A stretch of DNA of 64,000 nucleotides, taken from contig NZ_BMRT01000001.1 in NCBI RefSeq assembly GCF_014648775.1, positions 930,001 to 994,000 on the forward strand. Reading direction: 5' to 3'. The notes under the pieces were generated by a model. That model was not told where the DNA came from, made no database searches, and saw only the letters and a program-made list of their open reading frames with translations. This DNA comes from Streptomyces abikoensis. GTDB taxonomy: Bacteria > Actinomycetota > Actinomycetes > Streptomycetales > Streptomycetaceae. Position 1 is the first letter of the stretch. The number at the start of each line of letters is the position of its first letter. The position numbers were made by a program, and so were the translations under genes. Positions 8,748 through 17,035 of the stretch are shown here, piece by piece.

Positions 8748-9049
8748 GGGGGCTCCTCCGGAGGGGTTCGGCAGGGTCACCATGGTGGCGCGATCCGCGC
8801 TCTGCGCGCCACGGGGCGTTCACCCTGCGGGGCGTTTGTCCGGTGCGGGCCGGTGGGTGGTTTGTGCCCACCCTCCCCCAGCTACCGCTGGGAGGTGCCC
8901 CCAGCCCTGCGGAACGCCTGCCCACAAACCACCAGGGGGCGTGAGTGCCATCCTCCGCGCCCCGCGCCCGGTGAATGCCATCGTCCCTTCCGCTTTGCCG
9001 ACCGGCATGATGCGGTCCTCTTGGCCGTTCTCGTGGTGGAGGAGTGCCG
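8748..9049. other. intergenic region with a nested inverted repeat (8856-8933)
   Basis: About 300 nt without a gene separates divergent ppa and the secreted-protein gene. GGTGGTTTGTG at 8856-8866 is mirrored by CACAAACCACC at 8923-8933. Between them lies an imperfect hairpin built on CTCCCCCAGCTACCGCTGGGAGG. From memory this type of sequence is dispersed in many Streptomyces genomes; it is probably an immobile repeat unit rather than a gene. The promoters of both genes must also lie here, but I see no convincing hexamers. Confidence 0.55.
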
Positions 9050-9589
9050 GTGAAGCGTTCTCGGCGGAAGGTGTTGTTGACGTGGGTGGTGCTGGTGCCG
9101 GCTCTCGTGGCGGGGCCCGGCGCGCTTCCCGCGCGGGCTCACGAGCGGGACGCCTCCCGTCCCGCCCTGGTGTGCGCCGGCGACGCGACCGTCCGCTTCT
9201 CTCCCGGCCTGACGCTGCGCACGCGTCCCTCCCACATTACCGGTAGCGCCCGGTACACCTGTACGGGCACGGATCCGGGCATCACCGGGGCCGAATCCGT
9301 GATCGAGGGCGGCGGGGAGACGGGGTGCCTCTCGATCGACAGCACGGCGGTGGAGCGGGTCACGTGGAACACCGGTGAGCACAGCAAGGTGCTCTACCGG
9401 CGGCACAACCTCGTCCAGCCGGCCGTCGGCGAAACCGTGTCGCTGGTCGACGGCACCGTGGTGGAGGGGAAGTTCAAGGGCAGGTCGGTGGGGTCCCCCG
9501 GGGCCCAGCTCAGCCTCGACCCCCTCGCCTGCCTCACGCACCGGGGCGTCGAGGTGATCGACGGCCCCACCACCCTCGTGTTCCTCTGA
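9050..9589 (+). CDS. secreted hypothetical protein with four cysteines
   Basis: The 179-aa product starts with a basic n-region (VKRSRRK), a hydrophobic h-region (VLLTWVVLVPALVAG) and an ALPARAHE-type cleavage site, so it should be exported by Sec. The mature part has four Cys (VCAGD, YTCTG, GCLSI, LACLT), which could form two disulfides, and beta-rich composition. I recognise only a general class of Streptomyces secreted proteins with no known role. GTG at 9050 is favoured over GTG at 9044 because GGAGGA at 9038-9043 is well placed. Confidence 0.75.
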   Translation: MKRSRRKVLLTWVVLVPALVAGPGALPARAHERDASRPALVCAGDATVRFSPGLTLRTRPSHITGSARYTCTGTDPGITGAESVIEGGGETGCLSIDSTAVERVTWNTGEHSKVLYRRHNLVQPAVGETVSLVDGTVVEGKFKGRSVGSPGAQLSLDPLACLTHRGVEVIDGPTTLVFL

Positions 9590-9604
9590 CGACGGGAGTC
9601 GTCA
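9587..9604. terminator. hairpin spanning two convergent stop codons
   Basis: TGACGAC (9587-9593), a GGGA loop and GTCGTCA (9598-9604) form a perfect 7-bp stem. Its two ends are the stop codons of the secreted-protein gene (+) and the DMT transporter (-). It is short, so it is only a weak terminator candidate. Confidence 0.45.
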
Positions 9605-10531
9605 CGGCGCATGCCCGGGGTCCCCTGCGCGTCGCGCGGCGGCCGGGACCAGGTCGCGGTCGGGCTGCCGCGCATGGGGCAAGGGGAGGGCATCCGCCGG
9701 ACGCTTCGCGTCCTGGACGGTCAGCGTCACCACTCCCGCCGCGGCCACCGCGCCCGCCACGGCCGCGAGGAGCGCGCCCGTCGCGCCGTAGCGGAAGACC
9801 TCGCCGAGTTCGGCGACGCCGATCGCCGCGGCCACCACGGGGTTGACGACCGTGACGGTGGCCAGCGGCGCGGCGAGGCCCGCGCCCCGGTAGGAGGACT
9901 GGGACAGCAGCATCCCGGCCAGGGCGAGGGCCGCGATCGCGCCGAGGCCCGGCAGGAGGGCCGGGATGTCGGCGCCGCGCCTCGTCCAGTCCTCGGCGAC
10001 GGCCTTGGTGAAGACCGACGCCATGCCGAAGGCACCGCCCGCCGCGGCTGCCAGCAGGACGCCCCGGGCGCCCGGGTGGCGCAGCTGGCGGGCGGCGAGG
10101 GCGGCCAGGGCCACGGCGGCGAGGGCCACGGCCGCGAGCAGGGGGCGTTCGGCGCGGGCGAGGGTGTCGCCGTGCGGGGTCCCGGTGAGGCTCAGCAGCC
10201 CCGCCAGTCCCACCGTGGCGAGGAGCGCGCCGCGCCGGCCCGCCGCGCCGACGGGGCGGCGGGCGCACAGCGCGGCCATCGGCAGGGCGAAGACGATCGT
10301 CAGCGCGCCCAGTGGCTGAACGAGGCTCAGCGGGCCGTAGGCCAGGGCCACCACGTGCAGCCCGGCGCCGAGGCAGGTGAGGGCCACCGCGCCCCACCAG
10401 CCGGGGCGCCGCAGCGGCGCGTACCCTCCGCCGGGGCTGGTGGCGGCGACGCGTTCCTGGGCGATGGCCGCTCCGGCGTAGCAGACGGCGGACACCAGGC
10501 ACAGCAACACCGCCACGGCGAGCGCGCTCAC
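9602..10531 (-). CDS. DMT/EamA-like multi-helix membrane transporter
   Basis: The 309-aa protein has about nine or ten hydrophobic helices, beginning SALAVAVLLCLVSAVCYAGAAIAQE. The two halves each carry the 'ALxxxPL..VQPLGALTIVFALP' and 'VTVVNPVVAAAIGVAELGE' type signatures of drug/metabolite transporters. The helix-end NPVVAA..G..LGE motif is typical of EamA-type repeats. Substrate unknown. GTG at 10531 is the likely start; the longer reading frame upstream is only low-complexity sequence. Its 5' end faces the bisindole operon across about 390 nt. Confidence 0.8.
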   Translation of the reverse strand: MSALAVAVLLCLVSAVCYAGAAIAQERVAATSPGGGYAPLRRPGWWGAVALTCLGAGLHVVALAYGPLSLVQPLGALTIVFALPMAALCARRPVGAAGRRGALLATVGLAGLLSLTGTPHGDTLARAERPLLAAVALAAVALAALAARQLRHPGARGVLLAAAAGGAFGMASVFTKAVAEDWTRRGADIPALLPGLGAIAALALAGMLLSQSSYRGAGLAAPLATVTVVNPVVAAAIGVAELGEVFRYGATGALLAAVAGAVAAAGVVTLTVQDAKRPADALPLPHARQPDRDLVPAAARRAGDPGHAP

Positions 10532-10922
10532 GCGCCACCCCCGCTCCAGGTTCTCCGCTCCGTCAGGTCGTGCTCGTGGTCCATCCCTCCACGATGCCCG
10601 GCGAAGGCGCCCGCGTCGTCGTACTTGAGTACGGGCTTTTCGGTACTCCGCCAGGAGTACGGGCGGACGATCCGAGGGGTTGCCGGGCGGCGTGGGGCCC
10701 GCGTCGATCACGGTCGGCGGAGGGAGCGCATTGCCCATGGGATGTCCGGACGATCCCCCGCCGTATTTCGCCGTACCGCGTCTACGATTTCGTCGACGCC
10801 GGGGAAAAATCCGCTGCCAGATTTCGAGCGTCCTCAAATACCATTGCGTTCTGACGGCCCCGTATGAAATTTGTACGGGTGCTCGAACGGGGAAAGCACG
10901 GCATTAACGGGGGGAACCACCA
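10532..10922. promoter_or_regulatory. divergent control region with GTAC-type palindromes
   Basis: This 391-nt gap lies between the DMT transporter and the tryptophan oxidase gene. Three palindromes occur: GTACTTGAGTAC at 10621-10632, GTACTCC-GCCA-GGAGTAC at 10643-10660, and CCCGTA-N9-TACGGG at 10859-10879. The first two have centres 25 bp apart and share AGTACGGGC at their right ends. They look like operator sites for a dimeric regulator, and no regulator gene is adjacent. The last one is close to where a promoter for the oxidase would lie. A GGGGGA ribosome site is at 10910-10915. Confidence 0.5.
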
Positions 10923-12446
10923 ATGTCCGCGAACTCCACAGTTTGGCATGCCCACGCATTCGATAAATTCGAACGTCGGGGGCGTCACGTCACCGTCATC
11001 GGCGCCGGTGTCGCCGGCCTGGTGACCGCCTACGAACTGGAGCGCCTCGGCTATCGCGTCGAGGTGCTGGAAGGCAACAGCCGTATCGGTGGCCGCATTC
11101 TCACCCACCGGTTCGGTCCTGGCCCCGGCGCACCCTCCGTGGAGCTCGGCGCCATGCGCATTCCGGCCCACCACCACCACACTCTCGAATACATTCGGAA
11201 GATGGGGCTGGCCGGCGAACTCCGCACGTTCGCCACGCTCCTCTCCGAGGAGAACGCCTATCTCCACACCCGGAACGGCTTCATTCGCATCCGGGACGCG
11301 GCCGGCCCGCTGCGCGAGCACTTCCGCGCCGAGCTCGCGCGACAGCGCCCGGACCACCGGTACACGACGGGCACCATCGTCTTCGGCACGTGGCTGACGG
11401 CCATCGTCGACGCCATCGCGCCCCCGGACCTGCGGGAGGCGCTCCGCGCCGACCTCCACCGCCAGCTGCTCGACATGGTCGACCACCTCGACATCACCGA
11501 GCACATACGCGGGGCGGCGCGGGACCGCGTCGACCTCCACACGTTCTTCGCCGCCTACCCGGGCATCCGCGCCGGGTGCAGCGGCCGGCTCAACAGCTTC
11601 CTCGACGACATCCTCACCGAGACCAGCCCCGACCTGCTGCGGCTGCACGGCGGCATGGACCAGCTGACCTGCCGTCTGGCGGGCCGGCTGCGGGGCCCGG
11701 TGGCCCTCGGCCACCGGGTCACCGGCGTCGACGTCCGCGACGACGGCGTCCTGCTCCAGGTCAAGGCGGGCGGCCGGACGGTCGTCAAGCGCTCGGACCT
11801 CGTCGTGTGCACCGCGCCGTTCCCCGCCGTCCGGCGGATGCGGCTGAGCGGCCTGGACACCGACAAGCTGGCCGTGCTGCGCGACGTGCAGTACTGCCCG
11901 GCCACCAAGGTCGCCTTCCTCTGCCGGACGCCGTTCTGGCGGGAGGGCGGCATCGAGGGCGGCGCCTCCTTCACCGGGGGGCGCATCCGCCAGACCTACT
12001 ACCCGCCCGTCGACGGCGAACCGGGGCGCGGCGCCGCCCTGCTGGCCAGCTACACCATCGGGGACGAGGCCCGGAAGCTGGGCCGGATGTCGGCCTGCCG
12101 CCGCCATCGCCTGGTGCTGGACGAGCTCAGCGTGGCCCACCCCGAGCTGCTCTCGCCCGGCATGGTGCTGGAGGCCGTGAGCGTGGCCTGGGGGGACTCG
12201 CGCTGGCAGGCCGGCTGCGCCGTGCGCTGGGGCAAGAGCCCCGGCGAGGTCGAGGAGGAGCTGCTGCGCGCGGGCCGCCCGGCGCACCGGCTGTTCTTCG
12301 CGGGCGAGCACTGCTCGACGTCACCCGCCTGGATCGACGGATCGATCGAGTCCGCGCTCCGGGCCGTCGAACAGGTGGCGGACTTCGCCACCGACCGCCG
12401 CCGCACGGCCGTCTCCGGCCGGGCCAACCCCGCGGGAGCCCTGTGA
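10923..12446 (+). CDS. rebO: flavin L-tryptophan oxidase, RebO/StaO/VioA type
   Basis: RebO/StaO oxidise L-tryptophan (or chlorotryptophan) to the indole-3-pyruvate imine, the first step of indolocarbazole synthesis. The 507 aa carry an FAD Rossmann motif (VIGAGVAGLVTAYELERLGY), GGRILTHRFG, the oxidase block VELGAMRIPAHHHHTLEYIR with its His run, and the C-terminal FAD motif LFFAGEHCSTSPAWIDGSIE. From memory these match StaO/RebO more closely than general amine oxidases. There is no signal peptide. Its stop overlaps the next start (TGATG at 12444-12448), so all three genes form one operon. A role outside this pathway is unlikely given the partner genes. Confidence 0.88.
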   Translation: MSANSTVWHAHAFDKFERRGRHVTVIGAGVAGLVTAYELERLGYRVEVLEGNSRIGGRILTHRFGPGPGAPSVELGAMRIPAHHHHTLEYIRKMGLAGELRTFATLLSEENAYLHTRNGFIRIRDAAGPLREHFRAELARQRPDHRYTTGTIVFGTWLTAIVDAIAPPDLREALRADLHRQLLDMVDHLDITEHIRGAARDRVDLHTFFAAYPGIRAGCSGRLNSFLDDILTETSPDLLRLHGGMDQLTCRLAGRLRGPVALGHRVTGVDVRDDGVLLQVKAGGRTVVKRSDLVVCTAPFPAVRRMRLSGLDTDKLAVLRDVQYCPATKVAFLCRTPFWREGGIEGGASFTGGRIRQTYYPPVDGEPGRGAALLASYTIGDEARKLGRMSACRRHRLVLDELSVAHPELLSPGMVLEAVSVAWGDSRWQAGCAVRWGKSPGEVEEELLRAGRPAHRLFFAGEHCSTSPAWIDGSIESALRAVEQVADFATDRRRTAVSGRANPAGAL

Positions 12447-15400
12447 TGAGCGTCTTCGATCTGCCCCGGCTGCACTTCGCCGGCACCGCGACGACGAAAC
12501 TGCCCACCGGCCCGCGCAGCGGGCTCGTGGACCTGGCCGCCAACCGCGCCCTGACCGGTGACGGGCGGCCGTTCCCGGCCGACCGGCCCGCCGACGAGTA
12601 CCACGACCACCTCCAGCGGCTCGGGCCGCACTTCGACGCCGCCGGGCGCTCCTGCCCGGCGGCGGAGGGGGGCGTCTTCAGCGCGGCCAAGGGGCGGCAC
12701 TTCGACGGCAACGGCCACTTCCTCATGGACGCCCGGGTCGTCTCCGTCGAGGGCCCGGACATGCCGGCCGGCGCCCCGCCGTCCACCGACGACCCGGTCG
12801 TCGGCCGCAGCGTCGACGTGTGGGGCCACTACAACGAGTACCTGCGCACGACCGTCAACCGGGCCCGGGTCTTCGACCTGGACCCGGCCTCCCGGTGGAC
12901 GACCACCCTGATGATCGGCCGGTTCGGGCTGGGGCGCCTGGGCCGTTCGCACGACGACGGCTACATGCTCAGCAACGCGGTCGAGGGCTTCCAGCCGCCG
13001 CGCTGGGTGGACTTCCGCCGGATCCTGGGGGTGGGCGAGCACGCGCTCGCCCGGGAGCTGGGCTATTGCGCCGTCCACCAGTTCGTCGTCACGCCCGAGG
13101 AGGGCGCGGACGGGCTGGGCTGGCTGCCGGACGCCCGGCTCTCCCCCGCCGTGCGCGCGCTGCGCGAGGCGGTGGAGGGCGGGGCGGACGGCCTGGTCGT
13201 CCAGTTCGCGCTGGACGACGTGACCTCGCCGCTCGCCCCGGACACCCCCGCCCTGTGGCGGGTGCGGGGAACGATCGCGCCCTGGCACGCCGACGAACTG
13301 CGCAGCTATCCCGCCGGCCGGCTGCTCGCCCCCCTTCCGGGGGCGGGCGGCCCGCTCCACCACATGACGGTGGAGGTCGGGCACGGCCGGGCCGCGTTCA
13401 ACATGGTCTCCGCCGTGCCGCTCACGGGCCGGGCGGCGGAGGCGGGCCCGGGCCCGCTGCACCGGCTCGGGCCGCCGCTGGACGCCGGTGATCTGGAGCT
13501 GCGGTCGGCCGGCTCCGGCCGGCTCCTCGCCCGGCTGCCCGCCGGGTCGTACACCGGGCCGGACGCCGGGTCGAACGTCGTGGAGCTCACCTCCGGCATC
13601 GTCACCGTGCCCGCCGAGGCGGGCTGGGAGGCCGCCCCGGACGAGCCCCTGTGCCTGGTGCGGGCCGCCACCGGCACCGGGGACCCGGAGGTGCTGCTCG
13701 CCGAACGGGAGATCAACGTCCAGAGCGACGAGGCCGTGGTGACCCTCCATCACCGCGACGCGGCGCACGGGCGCGACCACGCCGTCGAAGTGCCGCTGCG
13801 CGTGTTCGTGCGCGGCCGCCCGGCGAGCGCCGGGACCGTCCACGCGAGCCAGTACTCCAACCCGCGCGCCCTGCCCGCCGACCCCGTCGCGGGCGGCGCG
13901 GGGGCGCGCTGCGGGGACGCCGTCCACCTGGGGATGCGCGGCGGGGACGGCGGCTTCACCGCCGAGTGCGCCGTCGCGACCGACGAGACGGGCCGGGGCC
14001 TGCTCACCCTGCGCGGCGAGCGGGCGGGCACCTGCCGCGTCCTGCTGACCACCGACCCCGCCGACCGGCCCGCCGCAGACCCCACGGCGGCGGGCTCCGC
14101 CTGGACGGCCTACGACGACGAGGACGCCCTCGGCTACTGGGCGGGGGCGGGCGCCCTGTCCGTCCGCGTCCTGCCCGACGACTGGCACCTGGACGACGTC
14201 CCCCGCGAGGACGTCGACTTCACCCTGCTGCACCGCGAGGTCTTCGCGTTCTACGAGCACATCTCCACCTTCATGCGCTCCGACGTCTTCAGCCTCGCCG
14301 ACCGCTGCAAGGTGGAGACCTACGCCGAGCTGGCGTGGCAGATGTGCGACCCGCGCAACAAGGCGAGGACGTACTACATGCCGCCCACCCGCGACCTGAC
14401 CGACCCCAAGGCCCGCCTCCTGCTGGCCTATCTGCGCAACCAGCAGGAACGGCCCCGCCCGCCGCTGACCGCCCCGGCGATCCCCCTGACCGAGCCCGCG
14501 ATCACCACGCGCGGCGAGCTGTGGACCGCCCTCAAGCAGGCCGCCGCACTGGAGCTCGCGGTGATGCTCCAGTACCTCTACGCCGCTTTCTCCGTGCCCA
14601 CGCACGGCGCCGGGCGGGAGTACGTACGGCGCGGCCGGTGGACGGCGGAGCAGCTGAAGCTCGCGTGCGGGCAGGGCGGCGCCACCGTCGACGACGGGAT
14701 CCGGGGCACCCTGCTGAACGTCGCCCGCGAGGAGATGATCCACTTCCTGCTGGTCAACAACATCATCACGGCCATGGGCGAGCCCTTCCACGTCCCCGTG
14801 CTCGACTTCGGCACGCTCAACGCCGAGCTGCCCGTCCCGCTGGACTTCGCCCTGGAGGGGCTGAGCGTCGGCAGCGTGCAGCGCTACATCGCCATCGAGC
14901 AGCCCGCCGGACTCACGCCGGAGGTGCGCCGCGAGAGCGGCGCCCGGCCCACCGCCGTCCGGCCGCTCGGCTTCACCTGGAGCTCGGTGAGCGAGCTGTA
15001 CGCGGGCATCCGGGAGGGGCTGCGGCGCGTCCCCGACCTCTTCCTCGTCGAGAAGGGGCGCGGCGGCGGCGAACACCACGTGTTCATGCGCGAATCGGTC
15101 AACGCCACCCATCCCGACTACCAGTTGGAGGTCGACGACCTCGCCAGCGCCCTGTTCGCCGTGGACTTCATCACCGAGCAGGGCGAGGGCGGCACCCTCG
15201 GCGAGGCCGGGCCGTCGGACTCCTCGCACTTCCAGAGCTTCCTGCGGATCGGCGAGGCCCTGACCACCGAACGCGTCCCCGGGCCCTACGGGCGGCTGCT
15301 GCCCTGGAGCCCGGCCTACCCGGTGCTGCGCAACCCCACGGTGGGCGTCGGGGACGCGGCGAAGGACTCGATCACCGACGACGAGGCACGGGCGGTGGCA

Positions 15401-15775
15401 CGGCTGTTCAACCGCTCGTACCACGTGATGCTCCAGCTGATGGCCCAGCACTTCGGCGAGAGCCCGGACGGCAGCCTGCGCCGCTCGAAGCTGATGAACG
15501 CCTCCATCGACGTGATGACCGGCATGATGCGCCCGCTGGCGGAGCTGCTGGTGACGATGGAGTCCGGCCGCCGCGGCCGGACCGCCGGCCCGACGTTCGA
15601 ACTCGACACCCCGCCCGCGTTCGTCCCCCGGCCCGACGTGGCGCGCCGCGCGCTGGCGCTGCGCCTGGACCACCTCGCGGCGGCGGCCCGCAAGTGCGAG
15701 CCGGTGCCGTCCCAGGTCGCCGAGATGGCGGCCTTCCACGCCGACTTCTTCCGCCGCCAGGGAGACACCCCATGA
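12446..15775 (+). CDS. rebD: bisindole (chromopyrrolate-type) dimer synthase, RebD/StaD/VioB family
   Basis: RebD/StaD/VioB are large haem proteins that couple two indolepyruvate imines. RebD/StaD yield chromopyrrolic acid; VioB yields an imine dimer used by VioE. The 1109-aa product is colinear with VioB: FDLPRLHFAGTA at the start, WGHYNEYLRTTVNRARV, YPAGRLLAPLPG, RVLPDDWHLDDVP, FSLADRCKVETYAELAWQMC and YYMPPTRDL. The C-terminal ferritin-like part (about residues 690-900) has LELAVMLQYLYAAFS, REEMIHFLLVNN and GGEHHVFM. I start at the ATG at 12446, overlapping the oxidase stop, with GGAG at 12434-12437. No VioE-like gene is present, which favours the chromopyrrolate route. Confidence 0.92.
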   Translation: MSVFDLPRLHFAGTATTKLPTGPRSGLVDLAANRALTGDGRPFPADRPADEYHDHLQRLGPHFDAAGRSCPAAEGGVFSAAKGRHFDGNGHFLMDARVVSVEGPDMPAGAPPSTDDPVVGRSVDVWGHYNEYLRTTVNRARVFDLDPASRWTTTLMIGRFGLGRLGRSHDDGYMLSNAVEGFQPPRWVDFRRILGVGEHALARELGYCAVHQFVVTPEEGADGLGWLPDARLSPAVRALREAVEGGADGLVVQFALDDVTSPLAPDTPALWRVRGTIAPWHADELRSYPAGRLLAPLPGAGGPLHHMTVEVGHGRAAFNMVSAVPLTGRAAEAGPGPLHRLGPPLDAGDLELRSAGSGRLLARLPAGSYTGPDAGSNVVELTSGIVTVPAEAGWEAAPDEPLCLVRAATGTGDPEVLLAEREINVQSDEAVVTLHHRDAAHGRDHAVEVPLRVFVRGRPASAGTVHASQYSNPRALPADPVAGGAGARCGDAVHLGMRGGDGGFTAECAVATDETGRGLLTLRGERAGTCRVLLTTDPADRPAADPTAAGSAWTAYDDEDALGYWAGAGALSVRVLPDDWHLDDVPREDVDFTLLHREVFAFYEHISTFMRSDVFSLADRCKVETYAELAWQMCDPRNKARTYYMPPTRDLTDPKARLLLAYLRNQQERPRPPLTAPAIPLTEPAITTRGELWTALKQAAALELAVMLQYLYAAFSVPTHGAGREYVRRGRWTAEQLKLACGQGGATVDDGIRGTLLNVAREEMIHFLLVNNIITAMGEPFHVPVLDFGTLNAELPVPLDFALEGLSVGSVQRYIAIEQPAGLTPEVRRESGARPTAVRPLGFTWSSVSELYAGIREGLRRVPDLFLVEKGRGGGEHHVFMRESVNATHPDYQLEVDDLASALFAVDFITEQGEGGTLGEAGPSDSSHFQSFLRIGEALTTERVPGPYGRLLPWSPAYPVLRNPTVGVGDAAKDSITDDEARAVARLFNRSYHVMLQLMAQHFGESPDGSLRRSKLMNASIDVMTGMMRPLAELLVTMESGRRGRTAGPTFELDTPPAFVPRPDVARRALALRLDHLAAAARKCEPVPSQVAEMAAFHADFFRRQGDTP

Positions 15776-16968
15776 GCACATCGATACCCCCCTTCCGCCC
15801 GGAGGACGTCGACCCGGCGGACCCCTACGCGTCCTACCGCCCCTACCGGGAACTCGACCCCGTCCACCGCTCCGGCGACACCTGGTACCTCTTCCGCCAC
15901 GCCGACGTGGCCCGGGTGCTCACCAGCCGCCGCTACGGCCGGGGCGCCCTGCCCGCCGCGCTGCCCGAGCAGTGCCCGCACCTGCGGCGGACCGTCACCA
16001 ACTGGCTGGTGTTCATGGACCCGCCGGAGCACACCCGGGTGCGGGCGCTGGTCGCGAAGAGCTTCACGCCCCGCATCGTGGAGGCGCTGCGCCCCCGCAT
16101 CCGGCGGCTGGCGGCGGAGCTCACCGCCGAGCTCACGGCGGCGGACCCGGCCGATCTGGTGGGCGGCTTCGCCGCGCCCTTCCCGATCCTGGTGATCAGC
16201 GAACTGCTGGGGGTGCCGAGGGCGGACCGCCCCTGGTTCCGGGAGCGGGCCGTGGACCTCCAGCAGGCCACGAGCTCCCGGGCGGCCCGCCGCTCCGACG
16301 GGTTCGCGGTGGCCGAGGCGGCCGCGCGGGAACTCGCCGAGTACTTCCGGGCCGAACTGGCGGGGCGCCGGGCGGGGCACGGCCCCGACGCGGCGGACCT
16401 GATCGCGGCGATGCTGGCGGCCGAGGAGAGCGTTCCGCTGGGTGACGACGTCCTGGTGGGCACCTGCATCCATCTGCTGACGGCGGGCCACGAGACGACC
16501 ACCAACCTGCTGGCCAAGGGCCTGCTGGCCCTCTTCGCCCACCCGGAGCAGCTCGCGGAGCTGCGGGCGGAGCCGAAGCTGCTGCCGGCCGCGGTGGAGG
16601 AGCTGGTGCGCTACGACCCACCCGTGCAGATGATCAGCCGCTGGGCCAAGGAGGACGACGAGATAGCGGGGCACGCCGTGCGCCGGGGCGAGAAGGTCGT
16701 CCTGGTGCTGGGCTCCGCCAACCGGGACGCCGGACGCTTCCCCGACGCGGACCGCCTCGACATCCACCGCGACGCGCTCCGGCACACCGGCTTCGGCATG
16801 GGCATCCACTACTGCGTGGGCGCCCCCCTGGCACGGGCGGAGGCGGAGATCGGCCTGACGGAACTCCTCCGCCTGCCGGGCCTGTCCCGAGCGGCCGACC
16901 CGATACGGTACGCGGACGACCTGATCTTCCACGGACCAGCACGCATGATGATCCGAACAGCCCCGTAA
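15772..16968 (+). CDS. rebP: cytochrome P450 of the RebP/StaP (CYP245) type
   Basis: RebP/StaP couple the two indoles of chromopyrrolic acid by aryl-aryl bond formation and start decarboxylation to the indolocarbazole core. The 398-aa protein has an I-helix LTAGHETTTN, the ExxR motif EELVRYDPPVQ and the haem loop FGMGIHYCVGAPLARAEAEI with Cys348 as the ligand. Family-specific blocks I recall from StaP are also present: NWLVFMDPPEHT, GGFAAPFPILVISELLGVP and YADDLIFHGP. The ATGA overlap with the synthase stop at 15772-15775 shows coupling, with GGAGA upstream. The stop TAA (16966-16968) lies in the dispersed repeat. Ferredoxin partners are not encoded nearby. Confidence 0.92.
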   Translation: MSTSIPPFRPEDVDPADPYASYRPYRELDPVHRSGDTWYLFRHADVARVLTSRRYGRGALPAALPEQCPHLRRTVTNWLVFMDPPEHTRVRALVAKSFTPRIVEALRPRIRRLAAELTAELTAADPADLVGGFAAPFPILVISELLGVPRADRPWFRERAVDLQQATSSRAARRSDGFAVAEAAARELAEYFRAELAGRRAGHGPDAADLIAAMLAAEESVPLGDDVLVGTCIHLLTAGHETTTNLLAKGLLALFAHPEQLAELRAEPKLLPAAVEELVRYDPPVQMISRWAKEDDEIAGHAVRRGEKVVLVLGSANRDAGRFPDADRLDIHRDALRHTGFGMGIHYCVGAPLARAEAEIGLTELLRLPGLSRAADPIRYADDLIFHGPARMMIRTAP

Positions 16969-17035
16969 GGGGCGCGGGGAACTGCGCGACAAGCCCCCAC
17001 CGGCCCGCGGTGAACCGAACACGCTCAGCCCCTAC
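16960..17035. repeat. dispersed GC-rich repeat (copy 2) between convergent genes
   Basis: The arm GGGGCGCGGGGAACTGCG plus CGA lies at 16969-16989, preceded by a small GCCCC-GTAA-GGGGC hairpin. The right end carries CCCCTACGG in inverted orientation. The repeat supplies the TAA stop of the P450 gene and the last codons and TGA stop (17025-17027) of the opposing FAD monooxygenase. It probably acts as a bidirectional 3' end. Confidence 0.75.

Noticed and set aside
12050..15781. A 1243-codon minus-strand open frame over the dimer synthase
   Set aside because: It is the antisense shadow of a gene with clear VioB/RebD similarity; it has no motifs and no ribosome site.
10923..16968. A violacein-type (VioA-VioB) pathway
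   Set aside because: No VioE, VioC or VioD-like order is present, and a StaP/RebP-type P450 follows directly in the operon, so the indolocarbazole branch fits better.
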